A stretch of DNA of 22,966 bases from a virus. The stretch spans positions 1 through 22,966 of IMG/VR virus record IMGVR_UViG_3300025070_000251. One strand, given 5' to 3'. How positions within the stretch are numbered: the first letter of the stretch is position 1; each line of letters begins with the position of its first letter. The notes under the pieces were generated by a model. The model did no database searches and was not told the DNA's origin. It worked only from the letters and a program-made list of their open reading frames with translations. The position numbers were made by a program, and so were the translations under genes. Positions 14,936 through 21,800 of the stretch are shown in pieces.

Positions 14936-15111
14936 TGCCAAGTGAATTTGATTACGTTGAAGCACCTACAGAGGGTGAAGTTGACAAATGGGGGTTTACA
15001 ATCAAACCATCTATTAGCGATACCGAACTAATTCTTAGGTGTTTACGCAATGCTCCTTGTGGATCTGATAAGAAACAAGTTGAACGATTAATTAAGCAAT
15101 ACCATGACTAA
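14935..15111 (+). CDS. small hypothetical protein (58 aa)
   Basis: MPSEFDYVEAPTEGEVDKWG at the start and NAPCGSDKKQVERLIKQYHD at the end. Acidic N-terminus, helical basic C-terminus, two Cys (C43, C49). Starts in the TAATG overlap with the upstream gene and overlaps the next start by eight bases. No family recognised; coding status rests on the unbroken overlap chain. Confidence 0.6.
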   Translation: MPSEFDYVEAPTEGEVDKWGFTIKPSISDTELILRCLRNAPCGSDKKQVERLIKQYHD

Positions 15112-15208
15112 GAAACAATACAAACAACTGCTACTGGACCACTTCACAGAACAGTTAGATAAACTCACAGCAAAGGAACTGAAGGAACTTGCTGCGAGAC
15201 ACACATGA
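15104..15208 (+). CDS. small hypothetical protein (34 aa)
   Basis: MTKKQYKQLLLDHFTEQLDK followed by LTAKELKELAARHT; almost entirely predicted helix, charged. ATG overlaps the upstream gene by eight bases and its TGA overlaps the next ATG (ATGA). No family recognised. Confidence 0.5.
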   Translation: MTKKQYKQLLLDHFTEQLDKLTAKELKELAARHT

Positions 15209-15336
15209 AGGATTATGTCTGTATCCCCATGTGGGATCCTATTCGCGAAATGATGCGCTATCATTGGGTTCATAAGTCCGAAAAGGATCCTATGCAATTC
15301 GCGAAAAATCTCAACCCAGAGCAAGAAGTCTTATGA
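15205..15336 (+). CDS. small hypothetical protein (43 aa)
   Basis: Starts MKDYVCIPMWDPIREMMRYH and contains HKSEKDPMQFAKNLNPEQEVL. Start and stop both lie in ATGA overlaps with the neighbours. No family recognised; coding supported by position in the coupled chain. Confidence 0.5.
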   Translation: MKDYVCIPMWDPIREMMRYHWVHKSEKDPMQFAKNLNPEQEVL

Positions 15337-15632
15337 GTAGTAAGATGCTGTTTCTGGTTGACATTGGTAATGGTAGATGTGTCAGTCATGATGGATACAT
15401 TCAAATTGGTATTTTCTCTCATAGTGTAGAGAAGCATCTTGAGTTGTGTCCTGACCAAGAATGGCAGGTAACATACTGGATGCCTGATCCATTCTGTATC
15501 AGATATCCAAGACCTAATTATCAGCATACTATGAAGGCGAATGAAGGTTCACCTAGAACTGATAATGCTACTGATAGTAGACCAAGAGATTTCCCAGATC
15601 AAGCAACAAATAGATTGGAGAGAACATTATGA
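15333..15632 (+). CDS. hypothetical protein (99 aa)
   Basis: The N-terminal half has alternating strands (MLFLVDIGNGRCVSHDGYIQIGIFSHSVEKHL...EWQVTYWMPDPFCIRYPRPN), and the C-terminal third is polar and probably disordered (NEGSPRTDNATDSRPRDFPD). Three Cys (C16, C39, C55). Coupled by ATGA overlaps on both sides. I do not recognise a family. Confidence 0.6.
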   Translation: MSSKMLFLVDIGNGRCVSHDGYIQIGIFSHSVEKHLELCPDQEWQVTYWMPDPFCIRYPRPNYQHTMKANEGSPRTDNATDSRPRDFPDQATNRLERTL

Positions 15633-15778
15633 AGATGTGGGAGACACAATGTGTTGGGTGTGGGAATATGATTCCCGCCAATCAATGTCCTCAAGTTGGA
15701 TGTTATGTCCCTTCTAAGGGCAAATACGAAAACTCTTTATGTAAACCTTGTTGGTTAATACGAAAATTATGGAAGTAA
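15629..15778 (+). CDS. Cys-rich zinc-ribbon-like mini-protein (49 aa)
   Basis: Six Cys in 49 residues: C8-VG-C11, C20-PQVG-C25 and C38-KP-C41, with a basic C-terminus (WLIRKLWK). Two CxxC knuckles flanking a CxxxxC loop suggest zinc binding, as in small phage transcription or nucleic-acid-binding modulators, but no specific family is recognised. It starts in an ATGA overlap and ends inside the next gene's first codons. Confidence 0.6.
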   Translation: MKMWETQCVGCGNMIPANQCPQVGCYVPSKGKYENSLCKPCWLIRKLWK

Positions 15779-15939
15779 GCAAAATCGATACACAGGGAAT
15801 GAGTCTCCCTGGTAAATCAAAGAAACCAAGTAGTTATGATCCTATGCCAGTGAAAATTCGTACAATCTTCACACCAGAAGAACGTATTGAGTTGAAGCAA
15901 ATTATTCATGAGGCACTTGACGAGAGGGAGAAAGCATGA
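15769..15939 (+). CDS. small hypothetical protein (56 aa)
   Basis: I chose ATG 15769 (10-nt overlap with the upstream gene) over TTG 15748. The sequence is polar in the first half (MEVSKIDTQGMSLPGKSKKP) with a helical acidic/basic end (TPEERIELKQIIHEALDEREKA). The TGA overlaps the purS ATG (ATGA). Function unknown; probable coupling with purS. Confidence 0.55.
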   Translation: MEVSKIDTQGMSLPGKSKKPSSYDPMPVKIRTIFTPEERIELKQIIHEALDEREKA

Positions 15940-16211
15940 AGTTTAAAGCATTAGTATTCATCCGACTACGATCACAGGTGGATGACTCACCAGGCAACGC
16001 CGTGAGAGACGCCTGTAAGCGACTGTCTGAGTTAGACATCAAGAAATTGAGATTGGGTAAGGTAGTTGATGTTTGGTTGGAGTCAGAGAGCAGAGAGTAT
16101 GCTGAGAAGGAACTCGAAATGCTATCTGATAGATTCCTTGCCAACACAGTCATGGAAGACTGGGACTATGAACTAACTGAGATTGAAGAATTTCCTAAAG
16201 GTATTGAATAA
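15936..16211 (+). CDS. purS: PurS-like subunit of FGAM synthase
   Basis: 91 aa, the usual PurS length (about 80-90). PurS joins PurL and PurQ in phosphoribosylformylglycinamidine synthase, the fourth step of purine synthesis, which makes FGAM from FGAR and glutamine. The full-length pattern fits: FKALVFIRLRSQVDDSPGNAVRDACKRLSELDIKKLRLGKVVDVWLES, then AEKELEMLSDRFLANTVMEDWDYELTEIEE. In it V-----D-PG-AV--A---L----I--LR-GK and -LANTV-ED--YE are family hallmarks. PurL and PurQ are not in the window, so the protein may assist host enzymes or phage copies elsewhere. PurS genes are known auxiliary metabolic genes of cyanomyoviruses. Coupled to both neighbours (ATGA, TAATG). Confidence 0.88.
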   Translation: MKFKALVFIRLRSQVDDSPGNAVRDACKRLSELDIKKLRLGKVVDVWLESESREYAEKELEMLSDRFLANTVMEDWDYELTEIEEFPKGIE

Positions 16212-16414
16212 TGGATGATTTTAACACACCAGGATCTAATAAATCTTGGATGGATGATGGATTTAAAAAGTTTAGCACTCAATGGCAACTAGATAATGTT
16301 GTGAAATTACTAGATGCTAAGATCGAACGTTGTCGTGTATACAATAGCGACAATCGGGATGAAGTATATAATCAAATCACCATTACTTACAAAGAAGACA
16401 CATGCAAGCAGTAA
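16211..16414 (+). CDS. small hypothetical protein (67 aa)
   Basis: Begins MDDFNTPGSNKSWMDDGFKK; then WQLDNVVKLLDAKIERCRVYNSDNRDEVYNQITITYKEDTC. The start is in a TAATG overlap with purS, and the C-terminus overlaps the glutaredoxin-like start by 13 bases. No family recognised. Confidence 0.6.
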   Translation: MDDFNTPGSNKSWMDDGFKKFSTQWQLDNVVKLLDAKIERCRVYNSDNRDEVYNQITITYKEDTCKQ

Positions 16415-16638
16415 TTTATTCAAATGGTAGTCAAGAGTGTGAGCGTATCGCAGCACTACTTAAATCAATGGGTGGAGAGTTTCATGAGTATAACCTCAAC
16501 GAACACTTTACTCAAAGAGCATTTGAAGCAGAGTTCGGACCTGAAGCAACCTATCCCCAGGTCGCTATTGGTGCCAAGCATCTTGGTAATATGCATGACA
16601 CATTACACTATATGAAAGATGCTGGGATGCTTGTATAG
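16402..16638 (+). CDS. glutaredoxin-like protein with altered active site
   Basis: 78 aa, typical phage glutaredoxin size. Glutaredoxins pass electrons from glutathione to targets such as ribonucleotide reductase. The fold signals are clear: first strand VIYSNGS, helix CERIAALLKSMGGEFHEYNL, cis-Pro site T50-Y51-P52 (ATYPQVAIG), and HLGNMHDTLHYMKDAGML (compare HIGG-DDL). The CxxC position reads S10-Q-E-C13, so the nucleophilic N-terminal Cys appears replaced by Ser, leaving only the second Cys. It may therefore be a monothiol or non-canonical form. It is the last gene of the overlapping chain; a sigma70 promoter begins 2 nt after its stop. Confidence 0.82.
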   Translation: MQAVIYSNGSQECERIAALLKSMGGEFHEYNLNEHFTQRAFEAEFGPEATYPQVAIGAKHLGNMHDTLHYMKDAGMLV

Positions 16639-16639
16639 C

Positions 16640-16668
16640 TTGACAGCATTTAAGAAACCCAGTATAAT
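16640..16668 (+). promoter_or_regulatory. exact-consensus sigma70 promoter TTGACA-17-TATAAT
   Basis: TTGACA (16640-16645), 17-nt spacer, TATAAT (16663-16668): all 12 consensus bases and the optimal spacing. It starts right after the glutaredoxin-like stop and lies 26 nt before the ATG at 16695, so it should drive early, host-polymerase transcription of the 16695-17513 genes and perhaps the tRNAs. Confidence 0.88.
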
Positions 16669-16694
16669 AACTATGTTGAGGATAAAGAGGAGCA

Positions 16695-16895
16695 ATGGCT
16701 TTAGGTAAACAAGTAGAGGAGAGTCTTTCAGAGGCTACAAGTAGTCTTCGCAACGCATTATCATATGCTGCTAGACAAGAACGACCGATTGTATGTAAAC
16801 AGATTGCTAATCTTATCTCAGAGATTGACAGTATCGGATCATTTGATGGTATTCTAGACAAATTAGAGGAGTTTTCCAATGAAAAAGACAGTTAA
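16695..16895 (+). CDS. small hypothetical protein (66 aa)
   Basis: MALGKQVEESLSEATSSLRN followed by ALSYAARQERPIVCKQIANLISEIDSIGSFDGILDKLEEFSNEKDS. Predicted all-helical, one Cys. A good ribosome site (AGAGGAG, 4 nt before ATG) and the consensus promoter immediately upstream make it the first gene of an early unit. No family recognised. Confidence 0.65.
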   Translation: MALGKQVEESLSEATSSLRNALSYAARQERPIVCKQIANLISEIDSIGSFDGILDKLEEFSNEKDS

Positions 16896-17016
16896 GAAGA
16901 TCGATAGACACGGACATGAAGAGACTTGGGAGTGGGAAGAGACTCCTGAACTGAAAGAGTTTATTAAGCGCCAGTCATTTACAAATCTGTCAGCACCCCC
17001 CACTCGTCCCACATAA
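16879..17016 (+). CDS. small hypothetical protein (45 aa)
   Basis: MKKTVKKIDRHGHEETWEWE, then ETPELKEFIKRQSFTNLSAPPTRPT. Basic start, Trp/Glu-rich middle. Overlaps the upstream gene by 17 bases and the oxygenase ATG by one base (TAATG). No family recognised. Confidence 0.55.
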   Translation: MKKTVKKIDRHGHEETWEWEETPELKEFIKRQSFTNLSAPPTRPT

Positions 17017-17513
17017 TGCAAGTTATTGATAACTTTTTGAATAAAGATCAATATCATGAATTGTATAATACCATGTTCTCTGCCGATTTTCCATGGTATT
17101 ATGCAAACAGTGTTATGCCCGAAGGTCTAGTAACATGTAAAACGTTTGACAACTATCAATGGGGTCATTCTTTTTATAGAGAGTATGCTTTTCAGAGTCA
17201 ACATGCTATAATACTTCTTCCTATAATTAAAAAGTTAGATCCTGCTGCTATTGTTAGAATCAAAGGGTTAATGCTCTCTAGAACTGAGGAGAATGTAGAG
17301 CATGGAATGCACGAAGACAATACGTTTAGTACAACCAATGCTCTATATTATCTTAATACTAATAATGGATACACTAGATTTGAAAATGGTAAAAAGGTTG
17401 ACAGTGTTGCCAATCGTATGCTAATATTCCCTAGTGGGATCAAACACACAGGAGCAACATGCACAGATCAAAAAGTGAGATGTGCCATTAACTTCAATTA
17501 CTATTGTAAGTAG
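17016..17513 (+). CDS. 2OG-Fe(II) oxygenase (prolyl 4-hydroxylase-like)
   Basis: 165 aa. Members use 2-oxoglutarate, oxygen and Fe(II) to hydroxylate proteins, nucleic acids or small molecules; the substrate here is unknown. The metal triad is visible as H99-E-D101 (HEDN) and H144 (GIKHTGA), with R155 (VRCAINFNYY) as the 2OG carboxylate ligand. Between them LYYLNTNNGYTRFENGKKV and RMLIFPSG have the family's core strands (-YLN-N-GYT-F--G--V-------MLIFPS---H-G). Such oxygenases are common in cyanomyovirus genomes. The start is set by the TAATG overlap. The tRNA group begins 2 nt after the stop. Confidence 0.88.
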   Translation: MQVIDNFLNKDQYHELYNTMFSADFPWYYANSVMPEGLVTCKTFDNYQWGHSFYREYAFQSQHAIILLPIIKKLDPAAIVRIKGLMLSRTEENVEHGMHEDNTFSTTNALYYLNTNNGYTRFENGKKVDSVANRMLIFPSGIKHTGATCTDQKVRCAINFNYYCK

Positions 17514-17515
17514 AA

Positions 17516-17588
17516 GCTTCCTTAGCAATCTGGTGAATGCAGCAAACTCATAATTTGCCTAAGGAGAGTTCGATCCTCTCAGGAAGCA
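17516..17588 (+). tRNA. tRNA-Met(CAT) (or tRNA-Ile2 CAT)
   Basis: 73 nt without CCA. Acceptor GCTTCCT / AGGAAGC, anticodon stem GCAAA / TTTGC with loop CTCATAA, T arm GAGAG-TTCGATC-CTCTC, discriminator A. Anticodon CAT is Met unless C34 is modified to lysidine (Ile for AUA), which cannot be told from sequence. Confidence 0.9.
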
Positions 17589-17591
17589 TCT

Positions 17592-17675
17592 GCGAGTATG
17601 GCGGAATCGGTAGACGCACCAGACTTAAAATCTGTTGAGAGCAATCTCGTGGGAGTTCAAGTCTCCCTACTCGCA
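17592..17675 (+). tRNA. tRNA-Leu(TAA)
   Basis: 84 nt with a long variable arm, as in class II tRNAs. Acceptor GCGAGTA / TACTCGC, anticodon stem CCAGA / TCTGT (with G-T end) and loop CTTAAAA (anticodon TAA), T arm GGGAG-TTCAAGT-CTCCC, discriminator A. Reads UUA/UUG, codons abundant in AT-rich phage genes. Confidence 0.95.
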
Positions 17676-17703
17676 TTCCTGTTAAATATATCATTAACAG
17701 GAA
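17676..17703 (+). repeat. 10-bp perfect inverted repeat with embedded TTAAATA
   Basis: TTCCTGTTAA (17676-17685) and TTAACAGGAA (17694-17703) around an 8-nt loop, starting directly after tRNA-Leu. GTTAAATA (17681-17688) inside it sits 26 nt before the next ATG, like the late boxes. It may be a processing/termination hairpin or an operator overlapping a promoter; there is no T run. Confidence 0.6.
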
Positions 17704-17714
17704 ACCATGACATT

Positions 17715-17996
17715 ATGGCACAATTTCGGTACACAATCTCACGTAAGCATGTATTTGTAGACAATGTACCTGTTTTGATGTATTATGTTGAAAGTATGCC
17801 ATTTGCTTTTGATGTCCTCGAAGATGAGGATAAAGATGACAAATGGATACTGGCAGAAGCAGCACTCAATGAAGAGTATACTATGGAGGATATCTTCAAG
17901 TACTCTGATTACTTGATTGCTGAAGAATGCCACCCTGTATTATTTGAATTAGATCTTATTAATCCTGAAGTGATGCCCGATGAACACGTTTCTTGA
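17715..17996 (+). CDS. hypothetical protein (93 aa) upstream of cpeT
   Basis: I start it at ATG 17715; the same frame runs back through tRNA-Leu, which cannot be coding. Begins MAQFRYTISRKHVFVDNVPV, with a strand-rich first third and an acidic remainder (FDVLEDEDKDDKWILAEAAL, then MEDIFKYSDYLIAEECHPVLFELDLINPEVMPDEH). Its last 17 bases overlap the cpeT start, suggesting co-expression. Not recognised. Confidence 0.65.
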   Translation: MAQFRYTISRKHVFVDNVPVLMYYVESMPFAFDVLEDEDKDDKWILAEAALNEEYTMEDIFKYSDYLIAEECHPVLFELDLINPEVMPDEHVS

Positions 17997-18504
17997 ATTA
18001 TTTGAGGGAACTTTTGCTAACAAACGTCAAGCACAAAGTCATCCTACTCGTTATGCTCACATTCGTGTTAGTCATCGTAAGATTGGGGAGACTCGATTTT
18101 ATGGAGAACAGGCATACAACTATCAATTAGATCGTCCTTACAGACAATTTGTAATTGATGTAGTTGATGAAGGTGATTACCTTAGACTAAAGAATTACGA
18201 AATCAGAACACCATCAGATTTTGTTGGATGCAGGAATCTTGATAAACTTACTGATGACCTCTTGACATATCGAGAGGGATGTGATAATATTATTAAGGAA
18301 ACAGCAACAAAAACATTTACCGGTAAGAATGATACTTGTGAATGTTATGTAATGCGTGGAGGAGTTAGAACTTATGTTAATAACGAAGTTCTTCTTACTG
18401 AAACAAATTACCAAGTAATGGACCGTGGTCTTCATTCAGAAACTCATCAAAAAGTATGGGGATCTGATTACGGTCCATTCAATTTTACTCGTATGGGGTT
18501 GTAG
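17980..18504 (+). CDS. cpeT: CpeT-like phycobiliprotein lyase
   Basis: 174 aa. CpeT-family proteins are beta-barrel bilin lyases/chaperones acting on phycoerythrin; cyanophage copies are known auxiliary genes thought to influence light harvesting. The family pattern runs through the protein: FLELFEGTFANKRQAQSHPTRYAHIRVSHRKI (3-34), FYGEQAYNYQLDRPYRQFVIDV (40-61), LKNYEI, GCD near residue 101, FTGKNDTCECYVMRGGVRTYVNNEVLLTE, and VMDRGLHSETHQKVWGSDYGPFNFTR. The length is close to other phage CpeT proteins. It overlaps the upstream ORF by 17 bases. Its last three codons and stop (18495-18504) form the first ten bases of tRNA-Asp. Confidence 0.9.
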   Translation: MNTFLELFEGTFANKRQAQSHPTRYAHIRVSHRKIGETRFYGEQAYNYQLDRPYRQFVIDVVDEGDYLRLKNYEIRTPSDFVGCRNLDKLTDDLLTYREGCDNIIKETATKTFTGKNDTCECYVMRGGVRTYVNNEVLLTETNYQVMDRGLHSETHQKVWGSDYGPFNFTRMGL

Positions 18505-18568
18505 CTCAGTTGGTTAGAGCGCCTGCCTGTCACGCAGGAAGTCGTGGGTTCAAGTCCCATCAATCCCG
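18495..18568 (+). tRNA. tRNA-Asp(GTC)
   Basis: 74 nt. Acceptor GGGGTTG / CAATCCC (one G-T pair), D arm GCTCAGTTGGTTAGAGC, anticodon stem CCTGC / GCAGG with loop CTGTCAC (anticodon GTC), T arm GTGGG-TTCAAGT-CCCAT, discriminator G. Its 5' end overlaps the cpeT C-terminus and stop codon. Confidence 0.95.
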
Positions 18569-18571
18569 TAT

Positions 18572-18643
18572 GCCAAACTAGCTCAGTGGTAGAGCAGGGC
18601 TTTTGTAAAGCTCAGGTCGCAGGTTCAAATCCTGTGTTTGGCT
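18572..18643 (+). tRNA. tRNA-Thr(TGT)
   Basis: 72 nt. Acceptor GCCAAAC / GTTTGGC, D arm GCTCAGTGGTAGAGC, anticodon stem GGGCT / AGCTC (one G-T) with loop TTTGTAA (anticodon TGT), T arm GCAGG-TTCAAAT-CCTGT, discriminator T. Confidence 0.95.
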
Positions 18644-18648
18644 CTCGA

Positions 18649-18721
18649 TCCTCTATAGCACAATTGGTAGTGCGCGAAGCTGTTAACTTTGAGGTTCTTG
18701 GTTCGAGTCCAAGTGGAGGAG
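18649..18721 (+). tRNA. tRNA-Asn(GTT)
   Basis: 73 nt. Acceptor TCCTCTA / TGGAGGA (one T-G pair), D arm with ATTGGTAG, anticodon stem CGAAG / CTTTG with loop CTGTTAA (anticodon GTT), T arm CTTGG-TTCGAGT-CCAAG, discriminator G. Confidence 0.95.
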
Positions 18722-18723
18722 TT

Positions 18724-18828
18724 ATGTATAGAACAACGTATAAAGAACAATTTGGATACATTTACATGTGTCTTAAAGAAATAGCATTAATGCTTATTCT
18801 CAGAGATAGGTATAGACCCCGTGTATAA
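18724..18828 (+). CDS. possible small ORF (34 aa)
   Basis: MYRTTYKEQFGYIYMCLKEI, then ALMLILRDRYRPRV; basic, with a short hydrophobic stretch. ATG is 2 nt after tRNA-Asn and there is no clear ribosome site. The stop codon lies inside the late promoter box. Could be non-coding spacer. Confidence 0.35.
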   Translation: MYRTTYKEQFGYIYMCLKEIALMLILRDRYRPRV

Positions 18829-18831
18829 ATA
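18824..18831 (+). promoter_or_regulatory. T4-consensus late promoter TATAAATA
   Basis: Exact match to the T4 late promoter box, ending 40 nt before the ATG of the giant structural gene. It is the best late box in the window and fits late expression of a virion protein. Confidence 0.75.
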
Positions 18832-18871
18832 AATCCTAGGATAAAAGATATACCGCAGGGTCAGATTAATC

Positions 18872-21800
18872 ATGCCTTTAACACGTCTGGATAACCTTAT
18901 CAGCAGCAAAACTGGTAAGTATCTTTATGTTTCTCCTGATGATTTCAACGCTACAGATGCGTTATCGAATAGAGGTAACTCACCTGTAACACCATTCAAG
19001 AGCATCCAGCGTGCTTTTCTAGAGATTGCAAGATACTCGTATCTTCCTGGATTTGGTAATGACAGGTTTGACCAGTTCAGCATTATGCTGATGCCTGGTA
19101 TCCATTACATTGATAACCGTCCTGGTCTTGTAGATACTAGTGGTATCTCTGCGTTTGGTTTTGATCAAGCAAATAACGAGTGGACAGACAATTCCATTCT
19201 TGATATCTCTAATCCTGATAACGTACTATACAAGTATAATAACACTGAGGGTGGTGCTATCATCCCTAGGGGTTCATCTCTGGTAGGTTATGATCTTCGC
19301 CGTACTGTTGTTCGTCCTCTATATGTTCCTGACCCTGCATCAGTAACTGTTCCTCGTTCTGCTATTTTTAATGTAACAGGTGGTTGTTATTTCTGGCAGT
19401 TCACTATCAAAGATGGTCAGACTACTGCTGAGTCTCCTCTCTTTAATACTGTAGAGGGAACTGGTGAGGTATACTACGATCCTTATGATTTCACTAGAAA
19501 AACTGCTCCTAACTATTCTCACCATAAATTAACTGTATTTGAATACGCAGACACAGAAGAGTTGTCTCTATTCTACAGAAAGATTGCTAAAGGTTTCTCT
19601 GATTATCAACCAACAATTGATGATCCTGGTGAGTTTGACTTTAGAATTCAGGAGAACCGTATTGTTGGTCCTCTATCTGACTCTAGAGTTATTGAGTCAT
19701 TAACACTTAATGATGCTACAACTATTCCTAGTATTGCTGCATCAACATCTAAAATTGAAGTAACAACTAAGGTAGACCACGGATACTTTGCTGGTCAGTT
19801 TGTTGCTATTTCCAATACAAATATCGATAGTGTTTTGGAAGGTATCTTCCCAATCATTGATATTGATCAAAATGATCCACGTAAGTTTACTTACGAAGTT
19901 GCTGAAGTTGTCAGCGCAATTGGTACAGGTATTGCTTCGGGTCAAACTGTTAGTGTAGATACTACTCCAGCACTCGGTCAGAACGCTCAGACGCTCGCTG
20001 AAGTTGATAGTGTAGAGTCTGCCTCTCCATATGTCTTTAACTGCTCTATCCGCTCTACGTGGGGTATTTGTGGCATCTGGGCAAACGGTCTTAAGGCGAC
20101 TGGCTTTAAGTCAATGGTCATAGCTCAATATACGGGCGTTTCGCTTCAGAAGGATGACAGAGCATTCATCCGTTATGATGAGTATTCTAACACCTGGAAC
20201 CAAGCATCACTAACTGATGCTTTTGCGACTGTTCCTTATCACGCTAAAGGTGATTCTTATTGGAAGGATGAATGGAGAAACTTCCACGTTCGTGCTTCGG
20301 AAGATGCGTTCATCCAGAACGTTTCTATCTTCGCTGTTGGTTTCGCTGATCACTTCCTGATGGAAAGTGGTGGTGATATGTCGATCACCAACTCGAACTC
20401 TAACTTTGGTAACACATCTCTACATGCTATTGGTTTCAAAGGATTTGCCTTTAACCAAGATAAGGGTGGTTTCATTACTGATATCATTCCACCAGAAGCA
20501 GTTGATAGTGGTGCTGCTAATATCAAGAAAACTCAATACTATACTATTGATATTTCTGGAACAACTCAAGATACTAATAACTATACTAAATTATTCCTTG
20601 GTAGTGAAGACATTACTAGTCCCCTAGATCGCCCTGCCGTATCTATTGGCGGATATAGACTTGGTTCTAAGTCTGGGGAAAAACTATATGTTAGACTAGA
20701 TCCAGCAGTTGCTGGTGGAACTGAAGAGTTTAACGCAACTCTAGAACCAACTGGATTTGTTAAGTATATTGCTGCTCCTCAAATTCTTAATCCTTCTGGA
20801 TTCGCTATCAACAACATCTATGCAGATGCTGCTAACTTAATTGAAAGCAACCGTAAGATGATCCAAGAGGAAGTCTTTGGATATATCATTGAGAAGTATC
20901 CAAGACTTCAGGATATTTCTTATGTTAATCCTGGAAGAGATCCTAATGCGAATCGTTATTTCGATGCTCGCAATCTAATTATTGCTAATAGACAGAATAT
21001 CATCAACGCGACTATACAGTCTTTGGGAGTCTTTAGTCCTGGTTCTCCTGTTAGTGTTAACGATATTGGTGTTATTGTTGATGCCGTAGCGGAAGATTTA
21101 AGAGACGGTGGTAACTATAATACAGTTGCTGCAGTACAAGGATTCTTTGCTAATGATACAGCACTTACTGGACTGTTAGTTGGTCAAGAAGAAAATCTAC
21201 TTTGGGCATTTAGAAGAGCTCGCGATCTATGTAAGCAAGCAGTTGCTAATTTACTAAGTGTAAAAGCAAATCTATATGATCCTGTTCCTTTCGCAGACAG
21301 TCCTTATAATTTCTATAGTAATCTTCCATGTGGCAGTATTACTTCTGGTAAGACAGGATCTCAAGCAGAGAATGACGGAGACACTACAAATGGTGTCACT
21401 ATTGATCTAGCACAGAAAATTGATCCTGCTGCTAGGTATAGAGACACATACAATTTAATTACAGAAAACAGAGATTATATTCTTGATAATGCTCTTGCTG
21501 AAATTGCTGTTTATGATGGAGCTCCATTCTTCTCCTTCCCTGGAGATCCTGCTGAGACTGCTAGATCTAGATTTAAGACAGCATATCGTTTAATCAGAAG
21601 AAACAAAGCAGATGCCCAAGACTATGCTATTGGTCAGGTCTCTGTTTTATATCCATCGTTCGTCTTCCCTGGTGGATCTGATAAGTGTAAGAGAGATATT
21701 GGATACTTCATCGATGCTGTTGCGATGGATATTTTCCTTGGTGGTAACTTATGGAGCAGTACTTTCATCAACAAATATTTCTCTGGCACCGGTCAGTGGA

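Noticed and set aside
17398-17427. TTGACA-18-TAATAT as a promoter for the tRNA group
   Set aside because: The -10 matches only four of six bases and it lies within the oxygenase coding region; the consensus promoter at 16640 is a simpler source.
17598-17714. Extension of the 93-aa ORF upstream to 17598
   Set aside because: This part runs through tRNA-Leu; ATG 17715 is a sound start.
18544-18828. 94-aa ORF across 18544-18828
   Set aside because: Its first 60 codons are tRNA-Asp, tRNA-Thr and tRNA-Asn sequence; only the last 34 codons could be coding.
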